Shown in pieces: positions 9,365 through 18,491 of a DNA stretch of 64,000 nt (positions are counted from its first letter, which is position 1; each line of letters begins with the position of its first letter). Origin of the DNA: an uncultured Opitutaceae bacterium. GTDB lineage: Bacteria > Verrucomicrobiota > Verrucomicrobiia > Opitutales > Opitutaceae. A program made the position numbers and the translations under genes. Below the pieces are notes generated by a model. The model worked only from the letters and a program-made list of their open reading frames with translations. It did not search any database and had not been told where the DNA came from. Where the stretch lies: assembly GCA_951813085.1 (NCBI GenBank), contig OX638348.1:1931627-1995626 (forward strand), in the 5' to 3' direction.

Positions 9365-10810
9365 CTACGCAAGCACGTCCTTTACGACGTGGCCGTGCAC
9401 ATCCGTTAGGCGGAAGTACCGTCCTTGGTACTTGTGAGTCAGCCGCTCGTGGTCTATGCCCAGAAGGTGCAGCATAGTGGCGTGGAAGTCATGGACATGC
9501 ACCGGATCCTGAACGATGCTGTATCCATATTCATCGGTCACACCATGCGTGTACCCAGGCCTCACGCCTCCACCCGCCATCCATTTGGTAAAGCAACGGG
9601 GATGGTGATCGCGACCGAAATTATCGGGCGTCATCTTGCCTTGGCAATAATTCGTGCGACCGAACTCGCCACCCCATATCACGAGAGTATCGTCTAGCAT
9701 GCCGCGCGATTTCAAGTCCTTGATCAATGCCGCGGACGCCTGATCGGTTTCACGGGTCGATCCTTTGATTTGACCCGGAAGGTTGGCGTGACCGTCCCAT
9801 CCTTTGTGATACAACTGAATGAAGCGAACTCCTTTCTCCGCAAGACGCCTCGCCAATAGGCAATTCGCTGCATAGGTACCCGGAGTGCGCGCATCCTCTC
9901 CATAAAGCTTGTAGGTCGATTCAGGTTCGCCGCTCAAATCAGTCACTCCAGGCACGGACGCTTGCAACCGAAACGCCATCTCGTATTGCTGGATCTGGTT
10001 CTCCAATACAGGATCGCTTTGCTTCGAAAGCTGATACGCGTGCAGCTCCTCCAAATGCTCGATCGTCGATCTGCGACTACTGCGACTCAAACCGTTTGGA
10101 TTATTCAAATACAGTACCGCATCCTTGTCGGGCCGCAATCGAACGCCCGAATGCCGATTAGGAAGAAATCCGCTTCCCCAATAACGCGCTCCCAAGGGTT
10201 GACCTCCTTTGTCCTTGGTCGTCAGCACGACGAAGGAAGGGAGGTTCTCGTTCATCGAGCCCAGCCCATGCGACAGCCAAGCGCCAATCGTTGGGCGACC
10301 CGGAAACTGCGATCCGGTCTGCATCATGGTGACCGCGGGTCCGTGATTGATGGCCTCGGTATACATCGACTTTATGAAGCACAATTCGTCAGCGATCTCG
10401 GCCACATGGGGCATTAGTTCACTAATCGTGGCCCCGCTATCGCCATGTTGCTTAAAGCTGAAGGGCGACCCCGCCAAGGGGAAGCTCGACTGGTTGGTAG
10501 ACATGCCGGTGAGCCGCTGCCCATCGCGTACTGAATCAGGGAGCTCCTCCCCATGCTCTGCATTCAGGCGTGGCTTATGATCGAACAGGTCGTGCTGCGA
10601 AGGGGCTCCTGACTGGAACAAATAGATAACGCGCTTCGCCTTAGGAGCGAAATGGGTCCCAATGGATAGGTCGCTTGATGCGGAAGCAGTTAAGGGGTTC
10701 ATTAAGTCCGCCAAGGCGATTCCCCCAAGGCCCATGGCGAATGTATTCAAAAATTTTCGACGACTGACAAAGGAACTGTCATCATAACCTGTGCAGAGAT
10801 TCTCGTTCAT
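9365..10810 (-). CDS. DUF1501 protein with Tat signal
   Basis: A 481-residue protein of the DUF1501 family, a sulfatase/phosphatase-like fold common in Planctomycetes and Verrucomicrobia. The Tat motif RRKFLNTFAMGLGGIALADL starts at residue 17. Conserved family segments are present: KRVIYLFQSGAPSQHDLFD, VIWGGEFGRTNYC and DHHPRCFTKWMAGGG. It overlaps the PSD1 gene by four bases (ATGA), the usual arrangement for this pair, which implies cotranslation and a joint function. The reaction is not known. Confidence 0.93.
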   Translation of the reverse strand: MNENLCTGYDDSSFVSRRKFLNTFAMGLGGIALADLMNPLTASASSDLSIGTHFAPKAKRVIYLFQSGAPSQHDLFDHKPRLNAEHGEELPDSVRDGQRLTGMSTNQSSFPLAGSPFSFKQHGDSGATISELMPHVAEIADELCFIKSMYTEAINHGPAVTMMQTGSQFPGRPTIGAWLSHGLGSMNENLPSFVVLTTKDKGGQPLGARYWGSGFLPNRHSGVRLRPDKDAVLYLNNPNGLSRSSRRSTIEHLEELHAYQLSKQSDPVLENQIQQYEMAFRLQASVPGVTDLSGEPESTYKLYGEDARTPGTYAANCLLARRLAEKGVRFIQLYHKGWDGHANLPGQIKGSTRETDQASAALIKDLKSRGMLDDTLVIWGGEFGRTNYCQGKMTPDNFGRDHHPRCFTKWMAGGGVRPGYTHGVTDEYGYSIVQDPVHVHDFHATMLHLLGIDHERLTHKYQGRYFRLTDVHGHVVKDVLA

Positions 10811-13800
10811 CGTTGTATCAAGGATTCATTGAGGTTCATTACCGCGTTGACGACCACTGTCGCGGCGGCGTGCTCTCCCAGGCTTCGGGAGACTACTAAC
10901 GGAGCATTTCCAGTAGCCAGATATTTTTCGGCATCGTCAGGCTTGGAGCTAAATTCATCCAATTGATCACCGTAGAGATTCTTGAGAATTTGCGTTTCTC
11001 GACTGTCGGGGTGGCGGCTGGTTAGCAATAGGAACGCTTCTTCGATCACCGCTTCGATTTCACCCTCATGCTTGTCGAGCAGCTTACCGCTCAACACCCT
11101 CGACGCTTCGACGAACTGTGGACCATTCAGCGTCACCAACGGCTGGAGCGGGGATGCTGTGGTCTCGCGCTTGAGAGAGCAAACGTCACGTGTCGACGCA
11201 TCGAAGGCGACCATTGCGGGAGCAGGAGCGTTGCGCTTCCAGAAAGTGTAAAGGCTTCTCCGATACAGACCGTCGCCTTCGTCAGGCTCCATCGGCTTGA
11301 ACGAGTCGGCTAGGTCATAGGGTTTAACCGGCTCGCCTCCCACCTTGTCTACTAGAAGACCACTCACAGCCAAAGCGTTGTCACGTATCATTTCCGCAGC
11401 CAATCGATCCGGAGCGCTGCGAGCCAGCCATCGGTTTTCCGGATCCCTTTGCCGTTTCGACGGATCCGTTTGCGTACTTTGACGATAGGTCGCGGAAAGA
11501 ACCATTCGCTTAAGCAGGCAATGCAAATCCCAACCACTATCCACAAAGTCGCGCGCCAACCAATCCAAGAGCTGCGGGTGCGTCGGGGGACTGCCTTGAC
11601 TGCCGAAGTCTTCTGGAGTTCGAACCAGGCCTTCGCCGAAAACGAGCTGCCAATACCGGTTTACGGCAACGCGAGCAGTCAATGGGTGATCGGGATCCGT
11701 CAACCACTTCGCCAAGCCCAGTCGATTTCTGGGAAGGGCATCAGGAAAGGGGGGCAAGACGCCAGGGGTATCCGCGAAGACCTCTTCTCCATGCGAGTCA
11801 TATACGCCGCGCTGCAGCACGTAAGCGGGCCGCGGCTCGGGCAGCTCGCGCATTACCGTAATTTCCGGAAGCGCATCCATCGTGTCATTCCATTTGCCGC
11901 GGGCCGCTCTTAAATCCGTCCGCAAGACGTTGGCTTCGGGATTCACTTTGGACAAGTAGTATTCAAGCAGCTGAGACCGTTCGACTGCGGACAATTCAAT
12001 CTTATCTTTTCGCAACAGGTCAGCGAGGTATCTCCCATCGAATAGCTGGATCGCTTCCGCATCCGAGATTTCCCTACTGAACATTCTGAACTCATCTACC
12101 TGTCCGTTCTTGAAGCCGCGATCGCGATAGCGCTGCCCGATCACGATATGCTTGCGCCAGATGTCCTTTTTACCAGAGCGATAGTTATCGATTTCACGCG
12201 TTAGGCCATTGCGAACGATTTCAAGATCCTGCTTTACGCCATCCAAAAATATTTGAGCTCCATTGGCGTCGCTCGATCCATCATAAGTGACAACGATATG
12301 AGTCCATTCCCGCGCCTTCACCGGATCCATCGTCTGGACCCTCATCGAGTTGCCGGGCCAGAAATGCGTCAGCGAGAAGGTGACCTTGCCATCAAGCAGC
12401 AGCAATTCGTAGCCCATACTCGCGGAATCGTCAGCTCCCCCAGAGCGACTCAGAATATTTTCCCGTTCGATGATGGCATCAGGGCGAATCCAAATCGCGA
12501 AGCTAAAGGGATCTTCACGAGCGAAATGACCCACTTCGGGAACATACATGTGATCGTCCCCTGTCAGCTGTACTCCATTTCCAGATACGCCTGGCACGAC
12601 TTTGTTCGCTTCCAGCATCTTAGCCGGCGTATCCTTTAACGCCGCATTTTCAAAGGTCCCATCGACCAGTTCATCAAAGGAGACGTCTGCAACGAGATCG
12701 CTCCATAGCATATCGGGCCTATCGGATAGCCAATTGTGGAACGCCTCTGAATCGGCGAGCCCAGCTTCAAGCGATCGAAGTCGACTGCCAATTTCCTCGA
12801 TTTTCTCCTCAGCGCTCGCAAGGATGGCATCCGTTTCCGGGTTTGAATACGGCATCGCAGGAGTCGGCACAGCATCGGTAAAAAATGAAATCAGCCCGGA
12901 CTCGTCGATATTCGCGAAGAATGAGCTTAGCTCGTAGTAGTCCTTGGTCGGCAAGGGATCGTATTTGTGGTCGTGGCACCGCGCGCAGTCCATCGTCAGG
13001 CCAAGAAAGGCTGAGCTGAATGTCTGCGTCCGATCGGCAACATACTCGACGCGATACTCCTCGAGAACGATACCCCCTTCTTTCTTGTGAGCATGCAATC
13101 GATTGAACGCGGTCGGAAGAATCTCCTCTTGAGTGGCATTGGGAAGCAAATCGCCTGCAAGCTGCAAGGAGACGAACGCGTCATAGGGCATATTTTGCTC
13201 GAAGGCTCCAATCACCCAATCGCGCCAAGGCCAAACGAAGCGGGCATCGTCCCGCTGGTAGCCAAAGGAATCTGAATACCGGGCCACATCGAGCCATTCG
13301 CTTGTCATACGTTCCGCATAGGCGGACGAATTCAATAGCCGATCCACCACTCTCTTATAGGCATCGCTCGACCCATCGGACAGGAAGTCCTCGATCTCTT
13401 CTATCGAAGGCGGCAGTCCCGTCAGGTCGAAGCTGACACGACGCAACCACTTTTCTTTGGGCGACTCGGGAGCAGGTTCCAGTTCGTTCTCGACGAATTT
13501 CGCTTCCACGAATCGGTCGATCTCATTACGCGTCCAACCCGTATTTGAATCGGGAACGTCAATTCTACCTGGCAGGGGCTTGAACGACCAATGGGTATCG
13601 TACTCCGCCCCCTCCTCCATCCAACGATCCAGCAGCTTTTTCTCTTCATCGGAAAGCGAGAGATTGGAGTCGGCAGGCGGCATCCGATCCTCTTCTACAT
13701 CGTCCCAAATCCTCCAATGCACATCGCTCTCCTCCAAATTCCCCGGAACGATGCCGAAGAAGCCATCGCCCAAATCAGCAGTCGCATGCTCCCGCGTGTC

Positions 13801-13971
13801 CAAGCGCAAATCCGACTTTTGATTTTCAGAGTCAGGACCATGGCACTTGAAGCAGCGATCGGAAAGAATCGGCCGTATATCCTCGTTAAAAGAGATCGCT
13901 TCCTCAGCCCCAATCGCGGATAGCGCAGCCACCAGTGAGCTTGCAATTAATGTGAGTCGTTCAGGCTTCAT
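10807..13971 (-). CDS. PSD1 and planctomycete cytochrome C domain protein (DUF1549/DUF1553) with LamG insert
   Basis: A 1054-residue exported protein. After a signal peptide (1-22) comes a planctomycete-type cytochrome c domain with C40-F-K-C-H-G-P-D. DUF1549 spans roughly 145-360 and carries a second CHDHKYDP heme-like motif. A LamG/concanavalin-like domain (about 460-640) probably binds a glycan. DUF1553 (about 740-1000) ends the protein. The family is tied to carbohydrate oxidation in this bacterial group. The DUF1501 partner follows with an ATGA overlap, and a PAS-AraC regulator lies 80 bases upstream on the same strand. Confidence 0.93.
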   Translation of the reverse strand: MKPERLTLIASSLVAALSAIGAEEAISFNEDIRPILSDRCFKCHGPDSENQKSDLRLDTREHATADLGDGFFGIVPGNLEESDVHWRIWDDVEEDRMPPADSNLSLSDEEKKLLDRWMEEGAEYDTHWSFKPLPGRIDVPDSNTGWTRNEIDRFVEAKFVENELEPAPESPKEKWLRRVSFDLTGLPPSIEEIEDFLSDGSSDAYKRVVDRLLNSSAYAERMTSEWLDVARYSDSFGYQRDDARFVWPWRDWVIGAFEQNMPYDAFVSLQLAGDLLPNATQEEILPTAFNRLHAHKKEGGIVLEEYRVEYVADRTQTFSSAFLGLTMDCARCHDHKYDPLPTKDYYELSSFFANIDESGLISFFTDAVPTPAMPYSNPETDAILASAEEKIEEIGSRLRSLEAGLADSEAFHNWLSDRPDMLWSDLVADVSFDELVDGTFENAALKDTPAKMLEANKVVPGVSGNGVQLTGDDHMYVPEVGHFAREDPFSFAIWIRPDAIIERENILSRSGGADDSASMGYELLLLDGKVTFSLTHFWPGNSMRVQTMDPVKAREWTHIVVTYDGSSDANGAQIFLDGVKQDLEIVRNGLTREIDNYRSGKKDIWRKHIVIGQRYRDRGFKNGQVDEFRMFSREISDAEAIQLFDGRYLADLLRKDKIELSAVERSQLLEYYLSKVNPEANVLRTDLRAARGKWNDTMDALPEITVMRELPEPRPAYVLQRGVYDSHGEEVFADTPGVLPPFPDALPRNRLGLAKWLTDPDHPLTARVAVNRYWQLVFGEGLVRTPEDFGSQGSPPTHPQLLDWLARDFVDSGWDLHCLLKRMVLSATYRQSTQTDPSKRQRDPENRWLARSAPDRLAAEMIRDNALAVSGLLVDKVGGEPVKPYDLADSFKPMEPDEGDGLYRRSLYTFWKRNAPAPAMVAFDASTRDVCSLKRETTASPLQPLVTLNGPQFVEASRVLSGKLLDKHEGEIEAVIEEAFLLLTSRHPDSRETQILKNLYGDQLDEFSSKPDDAEKYLATGNAPLVVSRSLGEHAAATVVVNAVMNLNESLIQR

Positions 13972-14051
13972 TTAGAGAATCCGCTAGTTTACTCATTCTT
14001 CAGCTCCGCGTCTTGGATAAGTATCGATCGAATTTTGTACATTTTGACGGT

Positions 14052-14804
14052 TTATCGAAATTGCTTTCGATAGACGCGCGGCGTCAAGCCGGTCATTTTC
14101 TTGAAGCGTTTCGTGAAATGGCTCTGGTCGTAGAAGCCCGACTCAATGGCGATCGCAGCAATCGTCATTTCAGTGGTATTAAGCAATTTCTGCGATATTT
14201 CGACACGTAGCTTCAGAAGGTATTCGCTCGGTGACATTCGAAGCAACTGACGGAACCGGAAATTGAATTGGGTTCGTGACAGCCCCACCCTGTCGGCAAG
14301 CTCTCCCATTGCAAGATCCGACCGGAAATTCGCCTCGATATAGGAGGCAGCCGGGGTCAATTCCCTAAAATACACTTCTCTCTCGCTAGCAGTCTCCACC
14401 GGATACATAACTCCGGCGATTCCTACAATCATTCCGTCCCCATCTCTCAGAGGCGTTTTAGTGGACACGTACCATTTAGGAAATCCCTGGACGTGAGGGA
14501 CCAGCCAAACTTGATCGCTAACCTTGACCCCTTCCTCGATCACTCTCCGATCTTCCGCGTGATAGGCCTCCGCCAAAGCAGGTGGCTGGAAATCCAAGTC
14601 CGTCTTCCTCACGATCTCATCGAGTGACTCCAGTCCAAAAACGTCCTTCAGAACGAGTCGATTGACGTAGATGTATCGATGATGGCAGTCCTTCGCGTAG
14701 AAATAGGCCGCAGGAAGGTGCTCGAACAGCTCGAAGAAGCCGCGCGCCGTCGGAGAGGACTGCAATTCCTCCCTCCTCGCCAACTTTTTAGACACCGCCT
14801 CCAT
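14052..14804 (-). CDS. PAS-domain AraC-family transcription regulator
   Basis: A 250-residue regulator. The N-terminal part (about 22-135) is a PAS sensor (FFELFEHLPAAYFYAKDCHH; YVSTKTPLRDGDGMIVGIAG). The C-terminal 100 residues form the double AraC helix-turn-helix (MGELADRVGLSRTQFNFRFR and AIAIESGFYDQSHFTKRFKK). It sits 80 bases upstream of the PSD1-DUF1501 pair on the same strand, so it plausibly controls that operon in response to a ligand or carbohydrate signal. The link is inferred from position. Confidence 0.88.
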   Translation of the reverse strand: MEAVSKKLARREELQSSPTARGFFELFEHLPAAYFYAKDCHHRYIYVNRLVLKDVFGLESLDEIVRKTDLDFQPPALAEAYHAEDRRVIEEGVKVSDQVWLVPHVQGFPKWYVSTKTPLRDGDGMIVGIAGVMYPVETASEREVYFRELTPAASYIEANFRSDLAMGELADRVGLSRTQFNFRFRQLLRMSPSEYLLKLRVEISQKLLNTTEMTIAAIAIESGFYDQSHFTKRFKKMTGLTPRVYRKQFR

Positions 14805-14953
14805 GGGCTAGAATTCACTAGCGTTTTTGTACGAAAAGACAATCCTTTCGTTTCTATTGCGGAACTAGAAATCTTATCTGCCGAAACAGCCCAGGGGAAG
14901 CAAGTCCACTGACCCTGCTTATTTCGCGCTTATAGCTAAATCCAGCGAGACCC

Positions 14954-15092
14954 TCAATTGTGCGGGACTATATCCGGATTCGTCTCCCTCAGCAGGGACC
15001 AATTGGGCTCTGGTTCGGGAAGGATAAAATAAGGTTCCTCGAGCAATCTGGCCTTGATGTTTCCCCAAGGACCGCTGGGATCGTTCACTAGA
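14954..15092 (-). pseudogene. C-terminal tail of an unrecognised native gene cut by the foreign block
   Basis: Reading leftward, an open frame of about 45 codons ends at the TGA at 14954-14956 (…WGNIKARLLEEPYFILPEP…DIVPHN). It has no start in native DNA because its upstream side runs into ICE sequence near 15095. It looks like the severed end of a real gene, but no family was recognised. The 14805-14953 stretch holds nothing else I can name. Confidence 0.35.
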
Positions 15093-15262
15093 TCGAATTG
15101 CGTGTTTACCGATTCGCGTACTTCCGTCCGCAATAATCACTCATCTGCGACTGTATACAAGGTTGACCGCATAGACCGGTTGCAACAGGTACTATCCGAG
15201 GGCCTACCCTCTGGCCCTGAGACCGCAAAACAGGCTGCCCTTCAGCGCTTCCAGAGCATGGA

Positions 15263-15270
15263 TAGTATAG
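15263..15270. repeat. Left 8-bp target duplication of the IS1595-family element
   Basis: TAGTATAG precedes the left terminal repeat; TAATATAG (15862-15869) follows the right one, matching at 7 of 8 bases. Eight bases is the length expected for the IS1595 family. Confidence 0.7.
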
Positions 15271-15861
15271 GGGGCTGAAGTAGCTAACGTTTAATGCTTT
15301 GTTCGTTTGTACCGCTGTTTAGGCTGCTTGAGGAGCCGTTGATGGCTGCCTCCGTTGAAGCGCCATTCGCGCTCCTTTGAAAACCAGTGGAAGCTCTCTT
15401 TTCTGATGCCATTGGATCGACGCAGATGACGCTTAGCCTGATTCCAGGAGCTTTCAATGCCATTCATGCGGTTCCCCTTGTCGGCGAAGGGCTCGGAGCG
15501 GTTGATGCGCATGGGGCGAAAGCCGCTCGCGTCCAGAGCGTTGCAGGCCTTGAGCGCATCGGTGTAGGCGATGCTGCCGGGCTGGGCCTTCTCCTCGATG
15601 ATCGGCAGGAGCGTCGCTGCCGCGGCGGCGGGGATCATGGCCGTGCAGGCCTTCGCGCCCCTCTTGAGCGGGCCGAAGGCCGCGACCCCGCCTGCCTTTG
15701 CGCCCGCCTCCGAAGTGGCTCTCGTTGGCCGCGGCCTGGCCGTCGAACCCGCGGCGAAAAGCTCGATGGGCTTGCCTTGCCTGCGAGGAGGCAGGCGACC
15801 CTTTCTACTGCGCGCGTGAAGCAGCATGCGCCATATCGACTCTCTTAGCTACTTCAGCCCC
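15271..15861 (-). mobile_element. IS1595-family (IS1016/ISXO2-like) insertion sequence, degenerate
   Basis: A 591-bp element bounded by perfect 17-bp inverted repeats (GGGGCTGAAGTAGCTAA at 15271-15287 and its complement at 15845-15861) and an 8-bp target duplication with one mismatch. It has inserted into the PFL_4709-family ICE gene. The interior is far more GC-rich than its surroundings, as is the IS3-family element at 57.9 kb. Confidence 0.88.
15291..15827 (-). pseudogene. IS1595-family transposase, frameshifted
   Basis: The C-terminal half is a clear ISXO2-like transposase: FGPLKRGAKACTAM, YTDALKACNALDASGF, then NGIESSWNQAKRHLRRSNGI and the closing EWRFN. The upstream catalytic segment (FDGQAAANESHFGGGRKG) is in a different frame around 15700-15760, so the enzyme is broken by at least two frame changes. 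The N-terminal zinc-ribbon/helix region of full-length members is absent, in keeping with an element shorter than usual. It is probably immobile unless helped in trans. Confidence 0.8.
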
Positions 15862-16039
15862 TAATATAGATCAGCAGCGAATTGGAAAATGCCGCGAAAG
15901 GGCTGGTACAGGCTATGCAGTACGTCATCGATCGATACCCGGCCATCGTGTTTGACGGCAAGGCCGTGGTTTACGGTGTCACCGATGTACAAGCCGCAAC
16001 CCGGATTTACGAGCAGTGTCAGGAGGAGGGCAAAGGCCA

Positions 16040-16868
16040 ATGAAACGCCTGCTCAGCCACTTCGGTCTCCTCCTGGTGCTGTGGATGCCATTGGTCGGTA
16101 ATACCGGATCCATTACCACTCCAGAGATTGTTACCCAAACCACAAGCGCAGCCTTGAGCTGTATGCGTTGGATGCCCGTCGGCATCTGTTTTTGGTTGCA
16201 TTGTCCCTCTCCGGTTGCAGCGTACGCACCTCGCTGAAAGTCGGGCACTACCAGCCCGATGCAGTGGTGAGTAGCTATAACGAACTCGGTGGAAACCCAT
16301 AGGTGGAAATTCGCTCTACGCTGGGGGTGGCGCAGAAAACAGCCGCCAATGGACTGCTTGGCAGTTTATTGCCTGTACCTATCGATAGCGCGGGTAATCG
16401 AAAAGAAAGGGGCAGGGCAATAAGGATCACCGCAATCTGGTTTTCCGGGAAACAGATGTCATCGGTCATCCAGTCAGTTCACTGTCGAGTATTGTTGCCA
16501 GTACCGATTATCTGTGTAATTCACAAACAACATCCTTTTTCCCCTATTTTCTCTCTGGGTTAGATGCGCTCTCCTGGCGAATGGAAATCCCCGAGATGTT
16601 TTATCCCGCCAGCCTGATACCCGGCATGCGAGAAATCGGCACCTGGCCATTGCAAACCTGAGGTGGTGTATAGCCTCGTACTGGCTGGACCACACAGGCC
16701 GAAGAGCCAAAAGCTGCAGCAATCAATGCCCAGCGTGCGGGCGATATTGTCACGCGCAGGGGGCAGCCTCATATCTACGTCCCCATCACCGGAGGAACCA
16801 GTTCCCGGCAAAGGGTCTGGCCACCCGGCCCGCTGGTAGAAGATGACCCCGACACCGGTGTATGGCAG
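16040..16868 (+). pseudogene. ICE protein, PFL_4710 family (TIGR03756), decayed and truncated
   Basis: The gene starts with a signal peptide (MKRLLSHFGLLLVLWMPLVG) and the family motif CMRWMPVGICFWLHC. It then passes through several frames: the continuation is CSVRTS-like, then VGHYQPDAVVSSYNELGG, and later GDIVTRRGQPHIYVPITGG and WPPGPLVEDDPDTGVWQML, all parts of this TraU-like family. At least three frameshifts separate these pieces. At about 16868 the family's C-terminus is lost and the frame runs straight into a DUF262-type sequence. In intact ICEs this protein belongs to the conjugative secretion apparatus. Confidence 0.75.
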
Positions 16869-17778
16869 ATGTTGTTCGACAATTGGGAGAAACTGGAACA
16901 TGGCCTGGAACGAATGGCCAATTTGCTGGAAAGCCAGGGAATCTTTGATGGGGCGCGGTTGCCAACCAGTAACGTATCAGCAGTTGTTGCTGCAGCCTAT
17001 GAACTGGTGCCGGAAAACGGCGACTTTGTTGCCAGGGCAGAAAAATTATTGCGCGCTTACCTGTGGTCATCATTCTTTACTGACCGCTACGAAAACTCCG
17101 CAGCCTCCAGAGCCTATACCGACTTTATTGGTGTTAAGGACAAGCACCAAGGCATCAAGGCGTTTTTGAATACGCCGGATTTTGATGAAAGTGCACTGTC
17201 TGAAGTGCCTGTTTTTAATCGAAAAGAGCATGAACTGGCGGATGTGGATGCGCTGATGGCGGCGGGCTGGCCGAAGAAAGTTGGCATCGAGGCGAGAGGC
17301 ATCCTCGCGGTATCTAACTATTTCGGTGCTCATGATTTTGCCGACGGTAAATCTGCATCCTATGAAAATATTCAAAAGCGCGAATACCACCATATCTTAT
17401 ATCTTCCCCGATGCTCTGTTGTCAGAAGTGGGGATAGAGAGTTTTTACGCACTTAACTGCGCCCTGATCACTTGGAAGACTAACCGAATTATTGGTCGGA
17501 AAGACCCGCTTGACTATCTTAAAGAGCGAGTTGAGTGGGCCGATGAATCAGCCGTTGCTAACCGACTAAAAACCCATTTAGTTTCCTATCCATTGTTGAG
17601 CCAAGCACATTACCAAAATCTACAAGGTGATGAGCTAAAGGCTAAGCTACAGGCCGATTTCAATGACTTTATGCGCGACAGAGCATCATTGGTGCATCAA
17701 GCGGTGAAGCGCCTTACTGTAGGGGAGCAACCATCACTGGATTCTATTTGGGGTAGTGGGGGAGGCGAGCAGATATGA
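16869..17778 (+). pseudogene. DUF262/DUF1524 (GmrSD-like) restriction protein, C-terminal part, frameshifted
   Basis: The sequence LEHGLERMANLLESQGIFDG, LRAYLWSSFFTDRYENSAAS and the late HNH segment REYHHI/FPDALLSEVGI with NCALITWKTNRIIGRKDP identify the C-terminal half of a DUF262 protein with its DUF1524 nuclease domain. The N-terminal GTP-sensing DUF262 domain is missing. The frame changes exactly inside the YHHIFP nuclease motif, because ATATCTT is tandemly duplicated at 17392-17405; removing one 7-bp unit restores a single frame of about 300 codons. Intact relatives restrict modified phage DNA. Confidence 0.78.
17392..17405 (+). repeat. 7-bp tandem duplication inside the HNH motif
   Basis: ATATCTT occurs twice in a row (17392-17398 and 17399-17405). 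The extra copy shifts the frame between the histidines and FP of the DUF1524 nuclease motif. Confidence 0.9.
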
Positions 17779-17881
17779 CGCTAGGGTCTTTGCCCCCGAA
17801 GAACACCTTCTGGTTAAAGATAGTTGAACGGATCGAATCGGCTAGTGCCACTATTGCCATGTATTATGGAATGGGTGGGTG

Positions 17882-18185
17882 ATGCAGCAGATAACAAAGT
17901 TCATATTAGTTCCAGATAGCAGTGCCGCTCGTCGCCTGCGTCGAATAATCGCTACACAACCCCCCCTGCATGGGCGTGCAGATAGGCACATGGCCAGAGC
18001 TTATTGAACAAGCCAGAAGTGCTTATTTAATTCCGAAACGATCAAATGACTGGAGCCAGGTTTTCCACCACGCACTTGAAAATGTTTCAGATGCGTTCTG
18101 GTCACAAAGCCTTGAAGTGGCTCCCCAAGAAACGGCTGCTGAAGTTGAAGCAGCGTTATCACTCCTTATCGGTGCAACCCAGCCC
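17882..18185 (+). pseudogene. N-terminal fragment of a helicase/nuclease-like gene (AddB-like)
   Basis: The ATG at 17882 opens MQQITKFILVPDSSAARRL, then a C-run at 17958-17966 shifts the frame and the reading continues as VQIGTWPELIEQARSAYLIP … EVAPQETAAEVEAALSLLIG. The start resembles the N-terminus of PD-(D/E)XK/AddB-type DNA repair proteins that travel in gammaproteobacterial islands. It is cut off near 18185, where the leftward res operon ends. Assignment is tentative; the fragment nature and frameshift are clear. Confidence 0.45.
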
Positions 18186-18489
18186 CCAGCCCGGTGACGA
18201 AGATTGAATTGCCGAGGCTGACTTTGACCAGCTTTCCGGTTCTGTAATTAAGAACCCCACCACGAACAGAGTCCGACGTCGAATTATCAGATGTGGTGTC
18301 TGCGCTTTCAGCGAAAAAAGCAAGTATATTGCGGAGCATATAGCCGAGGCCAGCCATTACCGACACGAAGACTATCCATATCCTGCGGAGTCGAGATTTT
18401 CCTTTTCCAGATGTCATTACCATTCTCCAACATTTGCCGAATTTTTTACCCTCAGGTTTAGACAAGGGGTAATAGGATTCGGCTCGCAT
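18166..18489 (-). CDS. Small membrane protein after res
   Basis: A 107-residue protein with one strong membrane segment near residues 36-57 (RIWIVFVSVMAGLGYMLRNI), a basic N-terminal side and a Ser/Thr/Asp-rich side after it. Its ATG lies two bases after the res stop codon, so it is probably translationally coupled to res. No family was recognised. The C-terminal end overlaps the AddB-like fragment and may be unnatural because it lies at a junction. Confidence 0.5.
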   Translation of the reverse strand: MRAESYYPLSKPEGKKFGKCWRMVMTSGKGKSRLRRIWIVFVSVMAGLGYMLRNILAFFAESADTTSDNSTSDSVRGGVLNYRTGKLVKVSLGNSIFVTGLGAGLHR

Positions 18490-18491
18490 TT

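Larger units (their letters stand above)
15096..16043 (+). pseudogene. ICE protein, PFL_4709 family (TIGR03757), split by an IS
   Basis: Two halves of one gene flank the insertion element at 15271-15861. The left half reads CVFTDSRTSVRNNHSS…VYKVDRIDRLQQVLSEGLP, matching the VTDSR start of this family. The right half (15878-16043) reads LENAAKGLVQAMQYVIDRYP, then AIVFDGKAVVYGVTDV, the family's thioredoxin-like C-terminus. Removing the IS and one 8-bp duplication leaves the halves one base out of frame, so a separate frameshift exists. The N-terminal signal is missing at the block edge. The stop overlaps the next gene's start as ATGA. In intact ICEs this gene lies among the type IV secretion genes. 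Confidence 0.75.
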
